A DNA stretch of 64,000 nucleotides, taken from the NCBI GenBank assembly GCA_018894105.1, contig CM032123.1:1-64000 (forward strand), in the 5' to 3' direction. Below, piece after piece: positions 35,561 to 47,000 of the stretch; position 1 is the first letter of the stretch, and each line of letters begins with the position of its first letter. Origin of the DNA: Jacaranda mimosifolia. Taxonomy: Eukaryota > Streptophyta > Magnoliopsida > Lamiales > Bignoniaceae. Under the pieces are notes generated by a model that saw only the letters and a list, made by a program, of their open reading frames with translations, did not search any database and was not told the DNA's origin. Position numbers and translations under genes: made by a program.

Positions 35561-37505
35561 AGGTAAAGGAGTAGTTTATGATGCTGATGTCATGATGATA
35601 TTTGTGCGAGGAGCCGGCCCTCAGCATGGTTAAGCACCACAAGGCCTTTGTTTTTCTCATTTTCCTTAGTTAATACCAATTTTGAAGTATTACTTCCTTT
35701 CAGTTAGATGTTATTTCCATTAGAATTGGATAAAGATAACCTGCATGGAGATGACACTTTCTATTTACCTTTGATAGTTTTAATGAATTTTAATTTACTC
35801 TAATCTTTATTTGAATTATGAATTGCTCAGAACAATAGTTAGCACAATGAAGCTCCCCAAAATACACTTCAAATGACGCGCTCAAAGAAGAGCTTACAAA
35901 CTTGAAAAATGCAATGACGCCACGAGAAGGACGACCCAACGGACCCAAACAAGTTTGAATGGTCTGGGACCCATGCCAACTATACAGGCTTCAGCTCTTG
36001 GCACCTAGCAAGCACCCATCCTACAGCGACAAACGGGCGACGGTGCTCCCACTTTTTTGAATTTGGATTCCATGGAAAACTCTAACTTATATAGAGACTT
36101 AGTTTCTAACATGACTTGATTCGATAAGACCCTGGAAAAATTTACTATCTTCAAGGAGTTGGATAGAAGTCCCAAAGAATGAGAGAAAGTAAAAGAAAAA
36201 GGAAAAGATGGAGTAAAAAAGAAGTTACCTTGAAAAGTCATCTCAGTACTTCTCATAAAAGCTTTCTTTCTCTTCCAACTCAAACTTGGTAGAATGTTGC
36301 TAAGTCCTTAGATGAGACTTCGAAACTTGCTTAATATCAACTTAAACAAAAGCTAAGTAAATCTGAATTACCGCATAAGATATGATTAAGTAAAATTAAT
36401 TAATTACTCAATTTATTTTGATAAATTAAAATTCAACTTTATATTATATTTTGAAGAAGAAAATAATTTTTCACATTAAAAATAAGAAGCTTGATAATAT
36501 GACAAGTCCTCAAGGGTGAAAAAGTAAAACGAACTAAAAAGTCCCAATCAATTAATTAATAAATGAATAAGAATACCAGAAAACCCAATTCACGAAGCCT
36601 GCCAAGAAGGGCACCCAAACCTCAGCGGCTAGACACCAATATAAAAAAATACTATAAATACTAAGTCCTAAAATTGGGCATAGAAAATTATTTTCAAGAA
36701 ATCGAGGATGTAACTAAAAAGTCTCTGCATCACATTTCAAAGAAAAAGAACTCAAGGAATCATTGACTTTAAAAAATGACCCTAGCTTAAAAACTCATAT
36801 CGCCATATGTGAATGTAGAAATATTATTGAACCACAGTATATTTTATGTTCTTATTTAATTTTCTTTGCAGATATTACTTATGTTTTGATATTTAATCAT
36901 TTTGGGTTACAACAGAAAATTACTTTGAATGAATTATCATGCTTAAGATAGACATCTTTTAAATATCTATCAATTTTGTTCGTAATCCGATGCTTATACA
37001 AAATTTTAGCGCACACATTTCACAACTCTTCAGGAAGCATATTTATTACACAACTCTTAAGTTTGAGGTGTGGATGCGTTCTGCACATGTTACTGGAATT
37101 TATTCTTTATATTTCAGCCTTTATTTTGCATCATTCATAAGATGAGCTTATTCCTCAACTAACGACTTCTTGGCAATTGGCATCCAACATATTACAACAG
37201 TAACGCAATGCAAGAGAAAAAGGGTCAGGAACACTAACTTGCGACTGCTTGTGATAAAATAATACACCATACCCAGTACAACTTGAATTATAGCTATGAA
37301 TCACATTCATTTTCAGTATAAATTCCTAGAATAGAACCAGAAAATGTCAAACCCAGCTATACGAAGAAACACATGAGTTTTTGTCTTAAATACGTACTTT
37401 GCCAATGAAATAAAAGCTTTCAAGGCAAAAGGAACCTAATTGAAGCCCGCAAGTCGTATTCAACTTGACAACACCACCCTGCCTCCTGTTTTATCCACTT
37501 TGCGC
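35561..37505. other. Spacer, probably decayed retrotransposon sequence
   Basis: The stretch is AT-rich with short open frames only. The part to about 36.6 kb may still belong to Gypsy debris; I can assign no motif. No gene is supported. Confidence 0.35.
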
Positions 37506-39693
37506 TCATCTCAGACTGATTACAGGCCAGTTTGTCATGCCAATAGCAGGCAGTTGAGGCCGAACCACGGGAACCCTTTTCACGATTGAGAATGCTTCAT
37601 TCAGACGACCAGCACGGGTCATGACCTGGGATACCTTCTGCAGAATAAAATTCACAAATGATAACAACCAGATAAAAGGTATATATTCCTGGCAAATGGG
37701 AACAGAAATACATGAGGGGAAAAAAATGGTTTCTTTTTCTTTATAATTGTGTAAAAATGAACAGTGCATTCATTATGAAGAGCCTATACAAATATCAAAT
37801 GATAATGAATAAAATCTTGTAAACCTCACAAGACTCGACATATACGTGGGATATCATTGGAACCATCAATATATCTGATGCGCAAAGCACAGATAAACTG
37901 CCAATGGAGGGGCAATGATACCAAAAGTAGCAAATACAAAAATTCAGAAGGGGTGGTGGTATCCAAAATTTTCAGCAAGCAGAGTTAGTTACTATAGCAA
38001 AAAGGCAGAAGAGCATCTTCCTTGGCTCGTTGAACAACGTATCTACCTCTTCTACGAGAGAATTGGTGCCTTAAGTCCCCTAGTTTATGAAAAATTATGA
38101 ATTCTGGTGTCAAACTCAAGATGGTTAGGAGGTTAAACTTAGAATTGAGCGTTTAGTTTTGAAATTCCCCCATCCATATAAGGCATTGTAACTGGTGTGT
38201 TTTTCCTATCTATTAGTAGAACAACTTGCTCTATAGTTTCAAACAAAATATTTAGTTCCCCAGATGACACCGAGGTGAAACTAAAACTAACCCCAATACT
38301 CATAGAAACAGGCCTAACTAATCTGCTGTGATAAAAAACCATCAAGTATTCCAACCAGTTAAAATTCTTTCGGACAATTACAATTCACACAACAAGCAAA
38401 ACACTCAAAATATACAGCATTCAACCAAGATTCAACTGCAAGTGTTGATCAGGATACAGTCAAACCAATAGTTTGCCAGGTAATTGATCATCTTAGAAGA
38501 GTCTCAAACTCATTCCATATTGATAATCTGCTTCAGTAACGTCTGTCTGAGCACCCCAAGGAAAAATTATGCATTCTATTATATTTTAAATCAACATAAT
38601 CACAATCATAAATTCATATTTGCTAAACAGGAAGAAAAGAAAAACAACTCTTTAAGCACACCACAGCTATCAATTCTTCCAGACCCAATCAGAAAGTTTT
38701 CTTGTCAAATTTCCACAGGGAGACATGCATTATATAGAAGAAAAAAGATATTTCATAAGCTAATATTCTATAAATAGGTCTCATGACATGATGACACAAG
38801 CACAATAATACTGTATAGTTACTCAACAGAATCTTCTCAGAATATAATGAAATAATATGGAAAAAGCAAGATAAATCAAAGAAAATCAAGAAAAAGTCAT
38901 TGACCTTATCGTCAACAGTAACCTTAATCTGCAATCCCCTAATCTTCTTCTGTCTCCTATACAACCTGCGCCCCAAAATCACAAGCCCCATCACGGCAGC
39001 CGCCACAGAGATTGTCCACGATGGACTCATTTGAAAAACACAGTATTTCAGAAATTCTATTGGCATCTTCCACCACACCACGCACCTCTTTCCAATCTCA
39101 TCACTTCTCTTGTTTCCATTGTCATGGATAACATCGCTCCCACTTCCAATCTTGTCATTTTTATTCTTTTGTTTGTCCAACACCTCCAACTCATCATGCA
39201 AATTGACATGACCTCGGGCACCCCCTTCAGAGTTGTCGGCATAGGCGTTAAATTTTGCAGAATTTACTTCAGTTCCACTCGAGCCGGGATAATATTTCCC
39301 CAATTCCGACGTCTTTTCTCCTGTTTCGTCAATTAATTCCCTAATTCCTTCAAAACCCATTTCATTTCTCACCTGGAAATCGCTAAACTTGCGGTCTTCA
39401 GAGCGTTCGCTGCTGGAGTCGGTCCAAAACTCAGAGGACTCCTTATTAAGGTACCGAGTCGCGTTCTCCTCCAACCCCGGATCAATCCAACTTGGATTAT
39501 CCGACTCAGCCGATTTATTATCATCGATATCCTGCCCATATCGGTCCTGAGCGTCTAACGAGAAATAATTGGCCTGAACTAAACCTCCAGAATCAATTTC
39601 ATCGAACGAGTTAGCCGGAGCCGATTCAGGATCGGAGTTTGGTTGCAGGACCTCCCACTCTGGAAACTCATTTGTAGCCTCGACGATCTCCAT
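37506..39693 (-). CDS. ATI3-like: ATG8-interacting ATI3-like single-pass membrane protein, 2 exons, 306 aa
   Basis: Exon 1 is complement 38905-39693 and exon 2 complement 37506-37637, joined in phase 0 (donor AAG|GTCAAT, acceptor TTCTGCAG|AAG). The first ~205 residues are hydrophilic, acidic and probably disordered. One membrane segment lies at about 225-241 (SWTISVAAAVMGLVILG), followed by a basic stretch RRLYRRQKK. Exon 2 gives a conserved-looking tail, LNEAFSIVKRVPVVRPQLP, ending NWPVISLR. Two WxxL/I motifs that could bind ATG8 are present: WEVL at residues 13-16 and WPVI near the C-terminus. Acidic N-terminus, one TM segment and AIM-like motifs fit the dicot ATI3 family, which acts in selective autophagy at the ER. 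The assignment is from memory of the family's layout and is therefore moderate; the gene model itself is strong. Confidence 0.7.
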
Positions 39694-40064
39694 GGTATAG
39701 GGTTTGATTGATTTGACTGAAGAAGAGAGGAGGGATTGTGAGCAGAGAGTAGAAAGGGAGAGGCTTATCTACGGATTGGGGGAAAGGGATGATAAAAGAT
39801 TTAAAGGCCAAATCCAAAAGTTAGTTAATGATATATTGACGTTCATAACCCCTCAAAATCCAAATGATCTTAGATTAGGCCCCACTCCATCCAATCCTAC
39901 TTTTTTTCATGTTCCACAGTTAAAACGATAGGGTGCTTTTTGCTGTTTGCTTCAACGAACTGACTTCTTGCTCGTCTGCCGTTATATCCACCACCAATTA
40001 TAAAAAGCCAATAATAAATAGAATACAATATCTTTACACGTTTGTTCTATGTTTTCTCCACTGC

Positions 40065-40096
<32 letters not shown>

Positions 40097-41414
40097 TATT
40101 ACTATACTTTATCATAAAAATACAAGTGACGTGGTGCTTGGCATTTGGCATATCTGATTGATTTATCGCACTGGCAGCAGTGCGTGGGTTTAGGCAGCTA
40201 TAATTTGATATATCTACTGTATATTCATTTTTAAAAATAAATAGATTTATTTTTAATTCCTGAATTTAGATATAATAAATGAACTATATGGATCAAATAA
40301 ATGCTAAATATAGTTTAACGTTCAATAAAAATTGGGTTTGAGGTTGACTAACCTCTCATTTATTTGGTGCTAGAATTGGTTCAAGGTGGAAGATATTTAC
40401 AAGTTTACCTTTGGGCTGTTGTCGAATTTTGGAAAATCTTATCCTATTATTTGAAAATTTAAAACTCAAAAATTTGATATTATTAATTTTAAACTTGAAC
40501 GATTGCTTTTTGTATTCCAAATGGAGATCCCTATGCTTATCTTTGGATTTGGGTAAAGGAAAGTACATATCCCTTACTTGACAATCACAAGATTTACAAC
40601 CACCGGCACCGCATGATAAAAAAAGTACAAACTCAAATGCTATGTCCATTCCCCAGACTCCACGTCTCTAGAAAATAGTTACTTGTATAAATTAACATAA
40701 ATTCCGTTAAACTGATCGATTGAGAATCCTGGACAGAGGCCAACTTCACCTTAAATATGTCCTGTCGATTTTATTATTTCTTCATTTACGAAGCACACTC
40801 CAAATTACCTAGCTAGCTAATACCTATAGCATATATAGTACAGGTATATGTACGTACAAAATCAAAGACCAGCAGCTCGCTAATCGCGCGAGTTCTATGC
40901 GCTGTTAATCTGCTTGTGATGGGTAATTACCGGATCGAGGTCAAGGACAATATAATGCTCTTGATCAGTGATGCCTACGTTATTCCTTCATCTCACCATT
41001 ATAATAAGCAGTGTGCAACAGATGTGGCACAATATTGATTCTTATCTTTTGATGGACGTACAAGCACTTCCGCATGCAAGGATGAATGAAGCAAACTATA
41101 TAAACAGAATAAATAACATCAACTTTTATATATACATATATATATATATATAGATCTTGTGGATGTGATTTGATCAAGTATATCTAATTCGTATATATGC
41201 AATGAAACAATTTGTTTCCCCATCCTTTTCAATTTTTTGTAATTAACCAAAGTAATGGATCAATATATAGATGCAGCATTGTTATGCTTTTTTGCTTCCA
41301 ATACCAAACTGAAGTTACTGCATGCCTTCTAAAGAAGCTTGAAGTACTGCCTGCAGGGACGGAGGGTACATAGATCTTAACATTAATATTATTTTGTTTG
41401 GAGATTGGATCTTG
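39694..41414. other. Spacer between the ATI3-like gene and a solo LTR
   Basis: The first few hundred bases are the likely promoter of the ATI3-like gene (which reads leftwards). An A-run followed by (TA)10 lies at about 40064-40100, and (TA)n again near 41130-41150. Short open frames have no recognisable motif. Confidence 0.4.
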
Positions 41415-42134
41415 ATATAGGATGGCCCAAAATGGCCCAAATCGGCGAGACCCAACACCCTAATCAACGGCTCAGGGCCCAAGTGACTCGTCTACCCTGT
41501 TCGACCAATCTACAAAGCGCTATGTCGACCCTGTTTGACCAATTCATAAGGCGCTCCATGGCCCTCGGAGCTGCTCGTCCATTATCGACCCCTCCTCTCG
41601 TCGATTCTCATGTCAAGCCCTGCACAGTACTCTGCCACCGCATTAAATGCGTTGACTGGCAACACGCCTCCGCATTAATGGCACATGCCCTCCCCTCACC
41701 GTCTGACACAGCAGACGCCGCAACAATGTACCATCTTGTCCTGCAGCGTAAAAGGACATCTAGCTAGCAATATTCAAACAGGGGGAATTGACCAATTACC
41801 CCCGGTAGGAGGCTGGAGGTCCCTAGGGTAAGCCTAGGGCTTCCCTGACATTTCCTACACAGGGGAGAATATAAAAACCCCTCAACCTTGCCTCTCACAG
41901 ATATGCACTCATACACTAAAAAGCTCATACATTCCGCTGCTCGATTAGAGAGGTCGAATATATACTGACTTGAGCGTCGGAAGGCCTAAGCCGAGGGCCT
42001 CTCAGCTAGCCTAACGTTTGTTGTGATTGCAGGATTCCAATCCCAAACCAATCCAGAAGATCAATACCCCGAATCCGTATCCATCATCGAAATCGAACCC
42101 TCATCAGATCTAATTTTGACCGTAAAAATTTGCA
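41415..42134 (+). mobile_element. Solo LTR, Gypsy-like (flanked by ATCTTG)
   Basis: This 720-bp block is more GC-rich than its surroundings and ends TTTGCA. The direct repeat TCTTG (41410-41414 and 42135-42139; ATCTTG if one terminal base is shared) flanks it, fitting a 5-bp target duplication. Inside are a TATA-like ATATAAAAACC (about 41870) and the phrase CTGACTTGAGCGTCGGA (about 41966). That phrase is a hallmark of the transcribed part of many plant Gypsy LTRs. No internal retrotransposon sequence adjoins it, so it is a recombined solo LTR. The left end lacks the usual TG, so that border could be off by one or two bases. Confidence 0.7.
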
Positions 42135-42924
42135 TCTTGTAGACATAGAAAATTAACCATCCAGACATCCGACCAGTTGATATATATAGATATAATTCCT
42201 CGATCATGAATGTGTTTCCTGCATCTTATTCTTGTATAAGAACTGTCATATATATCTTAAGGTTTGTGTCTCATCTCTAATTTAATGCTCCTATATGTCG
42301 TCTTCTGTGGTAGAGATTTTCTGGAATGAGAACAGTATTCTATGAAAAAGGCTTAATCAGAACCTGAAAATTTAGCATTTTAAGTGCCTGTTCATCAAGA
42401 ATTTCAATTTCTCTCTCTCTTCTTTAATAACTGATAGTTCGACTGTTTTAATGCTTTATTGTTCCAATTCCTATTCAATGCTACCATGCTGCTATAGTTC
42501 CCCAGAAACAATCAAAATGCTCCTATAGATATAGCATAGGCTTCTATTCACTTGTGTCACTTCATAACTTCGTCCGTGCACGTGCTTTTAGTGAAGTGGC
42601 GAAGGAGGCAAAAGAGGCAGGCTAAACTGAACCTGATCCAAGAGACGATTTATGGGGCCAAGAAGGCATCACCTGTTAATTCTGTACCACACTATGTTAA
42701 GGTTGATTTTTTTCTTTTTTTCTCAGAAGCACATAAATATACCATTTTTAGCAACCATTCGGGCAATTTGCTCAACCATTACTATAAATTTCAAATCCAC
42801 CCAATATTATAGTTGGTCAAAACATTTAATCCCATTTATTTTCCACAAATTCAAATTCTTCCATCCAAATGCAACCTTGTCCTGTGAGATAATGTTCTAC
42901 TCATCAATGGTTTGCATTTTGCAG
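42135..42924. other. Spacer before the gene fragments
   Basis: The stretch is mostly AT-rich. At 42590-42701 an open segment (VKWRRRQKRQAKLNLIQETIYGAKKA..VPHYVK) ends in AAG|GTTG and is in phase with the following AK-HSDH exon. It could be an exon of a chimeric transcript, but I do not recognise the peptide. Confidence 0.35.
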
Positions 42925-43134
42925 GTCATAATCCTTGCTAGAGAATCAGGATGGAAGCTGAAATCGTCAGATATTCCTGTTGAGAGTTTAGTGGCAGAAC
43001 CGTTAAAGGTGAGATAACAAACTTAATGTGCATGGGGCTCGCTCTATAGAAGCACACAGTTGATCTCTGATGCTCTATTTCAGGATAGTGCCTCAGCCGA
43101 GGCGTTTGGGCAACAGTTACCTCAGTATGGTTAA
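42925..43134 (+). pseudogene. Aspartokinase/homoserine dehydrogenase (AK-HSDH) C-terminal fragment
   Basis: Two exon-like pieces, 42925-43008 and 43084-43134, have AG and GT borders and are joined in phase 0. They read VIILARESGWKLKSSDIPVE..VAEPLK and then DSASAEAFGQQLPQYG, stop. This is the homoserine dehydrogenase part of plant bifunctional AK-HSDH (usually VIILARESGLKLELSDIPV..SLVPEPL). Everything before and after is missing, and the reading frame ends early after QLPQ. The intron is retained, so the piece came from genomic DNA, not from a retrocopied mRNA. Confidence 0.75.
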
Positions 43135-43280
43135 GGGGGCACGTCAATGTCCCCGAAAACTTACACTGGGCTAGGCTGCCTTGGTTTGAATTGGTGGAGT
43201 AATGGGCTATTTGAAGGGTTGGCGCCAAAATTTATTGATTATTTGCAGGTGGATGGTCAGCTTCCTTATTGTATTTTATT

Positions 43281-43456
43281 TATACTTTACTTCCATCAAA
43301 TCCTGTTTTGGCATCGTCTCTTGGTCTTGGGTTGCCTGCTTCTCTTCTGGGAGTGATGGGTTCTCGCTTCAAGAAGTCAGGAAATTTCTTTCCATCCGGT
43401 ACTCTCTTTTGCATCATTAGTCATGACTGGTGGCTATTTGCATGCATTTTACGTGG
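43281..43456 (+). pseudogene. TMEM14/FAX-type membrane protein fragment
   Basis: The frame starting at 43281 reads YTLLPSNPVLASSLGLGLPA and then SLLGVMGSRFKKSGNFFPSG. A +1 shift near 43421 leads into MTGGYLHAFY. This is the TMEM14 (fatty acid export, FAX) signature VMGxRFxxSGKxFPAG..MTGGYLHG, covering the last two membrane helices. The conserved glycine after YLH is replaced and a frameshift is present, so this is a broken fragment. It lies only 150 bp after the AK-HSDH piece. Confidence 0.7.
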
Positions 43457-44065
43457 TATACCCTGATGATCCTCAAAGTCCTTTTACTCTATCAGAATGC
43501 AGAACTGAAACTCTGCATTTTTGCGTCCCCACATGTCAGGGCCGTGGAGTTTTACATTTTCTCCTTTGCTTGAACTTCAAATGGGCAGAGGAGGACTTGG
43601 TTCTAAACATTTTAGATGCTGAAAATTAATTTATAGATCTATATTTTCCTGAGAGTATTTACCTTTGATGAGTCGAACTCCTTAGTTCTGGTTGATGATT
43701 TACCTACAGCTTTGGATAGGCGGTTGACTGTCTCTAGCAGATTAGTTGCAGTGCTACTTAAATTTGATTCAGCTTCCAACTGCAGCCACTCATTTTGGCA
43801 AGTTGGAGAGAGAATATATGAAGGACTTGCAGTTATTTCCGGTTCTGGGGGATATGGGCGCCCAAATACAAACTTAATGGAGATACCGGTTAAAAACTTA
43901 AAATACAATTCTAGAAGACTTTCTCAGTACATATTTTGGCTCCCTGGAGAAGTTTGGCCTAGAAGAAGCAAATACACTGGCACTTGAATAAACTGAGAAG
44001 AAAAATAAGGGAACAGTAAAGCATTAAATAAGGTTTGCAAGAATAGAATAGGACGCATTCAGAAG
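43457..44065. other. Spacer with an unrecognised open frame on the - strand
   Basis: On the - strand 43639-43908 is open and contains NEWLQLEAESNLSSTATNLL and then RTKEFDSSK, a helix-rich peptide that looks like real coding sequence, perhaps another gene fragment. I cannot name it. It is not part of the glucosylceramidase, which stops at 44066. Confidence 0.35.
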
Positions 44066-47000
44066 TCACAAGAAAAACCTTCTGCAAAGAAATTCATGGA
44101 ATGACTGGATAAAACTCTTGGAGGGCTCCTGTTTTGGCAACTTTAGGAGATTTGCAACCCTCTGAAATCCAGAGTGTTGGTGTTGCTTCTGCTTGAAAAG
44201 AGAAGAGCTTGCACTTAGTCCTGGCTTCTTCATCATGGCTTGGTTGAAGAGCTTTGGATTGGCCAAGGCCCACTGCATAGCCCAGATGGCCAACGGCCGC
44301 ATGTAGCACAAAGATCTATATTCACCATCTGGAGTCCAGCCCTCAGGGGTTTGGAAAGAAAATCTGTCGAAAACATAGCCAGCCAGCCCCCGCATGACTT
44401 AAAATAAGACTCACAATATTATTTGAGAGAATGGAGGGGGAGAACAATTCAAACAACTTACGTACCCAAGACCATGTTCAGACCAGGCAGCTTCATAAAT
44501 ACCAGAGGCCGTCTTGAATGCCATATCTACCATGCCTTCTTGTATCATAGCAGCAGCAACAGAATATGTAACTCCTGACCAGATTTCTCTGGACTGCATA
44601 GCTGACAAGTCCACTTCACCATTTGGTTGCATCCCATTCACAGCCCCACGCATGCCTCCCTGGATTTTCATCACATTGAAATGATATATTTTTTCAAGTG
44701 CACTTCTTAAATTTTCTTCGTCAGCAATAGGTGAAAGACCACAGGCTCTAGCATACCTATATATCATGATACATGCGAATTCAGGAAATAGAGAGATAAA
44801 AACCAGCAGGATTAATAATTCTTCTTTAATAAACTTATATAACCAGGATGATATATATATATACACACATATATACCATTGGCCTGCCAACTGATCAGCT
44901 TGAATTGATGAGCTTGTTTTAGCATCACTGCTGTCATAATTGAAATATGAACCATTCCACAATTTATCATATGCATATTTGGCCTTTTCAAACTTAACCC
45001 ACAAGAAGTCGGCAGAAGAATCATCACCAATTTCACGTGCCATTGCTGAGGCAGCTTGAAGGGCTGCTACCCAGAGTCCACCACAATATGTGCTCACACC
45101 TGTAACGGTCCATGCATCATAAGTCTGATCTGGGAATCCTTCATTCTCAATCATCCCATCTCCATCCTTATCAAATTGATCCATATAAGCTATTGCCATG
45201 AACACCGCAGGCCAAACAGCCTGTGCAAAACTTTTATCACCAGTGGCAACCATATCCCTGTAAACTTGAAGAACAAATTTTGAATTCAAATCTTTCCACC
45301 TGTCTGTATCGTAAAAATTGTAGGCATTTACTTCAAACCATGGATCATTGAGCCCAATATCATGTGGAACAGCACCAAGAACCTTTCTTGGAACCCATGT
45401 GCCATCACTCATTACTTTCATCTTGCGTGGATCATGCATCATCACCGCCATTGCAAAGTCTCTTTGTATATTCAACTCCAGCTTCGGAAATAGCATTAGC
45501 AGTGCAAATGATGAATAGAAATGAACATCATAAGTATTCCACATGTGGTATTCAATCCCTTCCAGATATAAAAACTGCCCAACATTCTCCTCTCCATTCT
45601 GAAGCAAATAAGGTCCAAAAGCTGAATTCGATGTCATTGGGGAGTGCATTTGCTCCAAAACGGTTTTCATCCTTTCAAATATTTCAACCGAGGTGTCATT
45701 TTGATGGGAAAAATCAAGAGTTTCGTCAGAATCTAATCTCTGATTGCCAAGGGAAAATCTCTGCTGTCCAATGGTAGAAATATTGCGCATTGGTAGGGAT
45801 CCATCTGTAAGGAAAAAAAAGGTAATATTATTGTACATTAACTTGATTGAACAAAGCACCATTAGAGAAAAAGACTTAATTTCTTATTTACCTGTCCAGA
45901 TTGTGCTCCCTGCATTAAGATAATAGAGCTCATTGAAAAGAGTGATTGGGTACCTAAGGATTCACGTGGTTGAAAATTATTAAAAAATCAGGAGATCGAA
46001 AAAATTAATATGCAAGTTTGAACACTGAACTCGTTTCACTTTACCATTCTGGAAGCCTTCTGTCTTCTAGGATTGGTCTTTGCCACTCTTCAATCTGGTG
46101 CTCCCACTTTGCATGTTCTAATATTTCCAATACAGTTCCACAAAGAAAAGTTATTAGACTGAAAGAGAGATCCAAGACATCTTTCTTTTCTTCTAGAAAT
46201 TAAAGTGAAAATTTGAAGTTCGCCCTCAAGGGACATTTGGTGTGGGTTTCAGGATCACGGAAATAAGAAGCATGATTTTAAGTTTCTGCCTATATACATG
46301 TTTGCAATGTCTACTAGGTTCTAAGAAACATATACAAAATTAGTCAACAGTGATTTGCTAACAAGAAGACAAACAGATTTATAATTAAAACAATTCGAAC
46401 TAAGCCAATGATCCGGAGCAGATTTACCCAGTATAGCATCGCATGCAATCCTAGCTGCAGCATCCCCATTAATACCATAAAATTTTGTATACCTCCTGCA
46501 GACGTACCATTAGTGGCACACAAAATATAGACAAATGTCAGCAGGTGTCTGTGTCTGTCAGAAGGCCGGAGAAAATAGCTTAGGTTCTTCACTAACCTGT
46601 GGTAAGTCTTTCCACTGGAAAATCGTATCTCAGGGCAGTCCCATGCCAGTGAAAATGTTATAGTTCGGGATGAGCCAGAAGGAATATTAACAGAAGCTGC
46701 TATGGCAGCTCCGATTGATGATCCTGGTTCTGAAGGTAATTGGTTTTCATCATTTTTAAGGCGGTCAAAAGACTTATGCTACAAGAGAGGAACAATGATC
46801 AAATAAATTAAACAGATTAATTATTTTGGATACTAATTATATTTGTGAAAGTCTCTTATCCAGTAAAACATAAAACAAGTTATGTAAATGAAGTTGCAAA
46901 TATAAAGAATCTAATGTCCTTATTTCTTCAAAGTCAATATAAAGAGGCATTATATGTAGATACAGAAACATTTTATGTTTTCTCATCATTCTACAGCTTA

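Noticed and set aside
38689..38904. Extension of the ATI3-like frame beyond 38905 to 38689
   Set aside because: This is read-through into the intron; a proper donor at 38904/38903 and an in-phase second exon at 37637 exist.
44395..44466. Exon reading [11 protein letters not shown] before SFQTPEGW in the glucosylceramidase
   Set aside because: Only donor GG|GTACGT with acceptor CGACAG|A keeps the frame and gives the family sequence GLGFSFQTPE.
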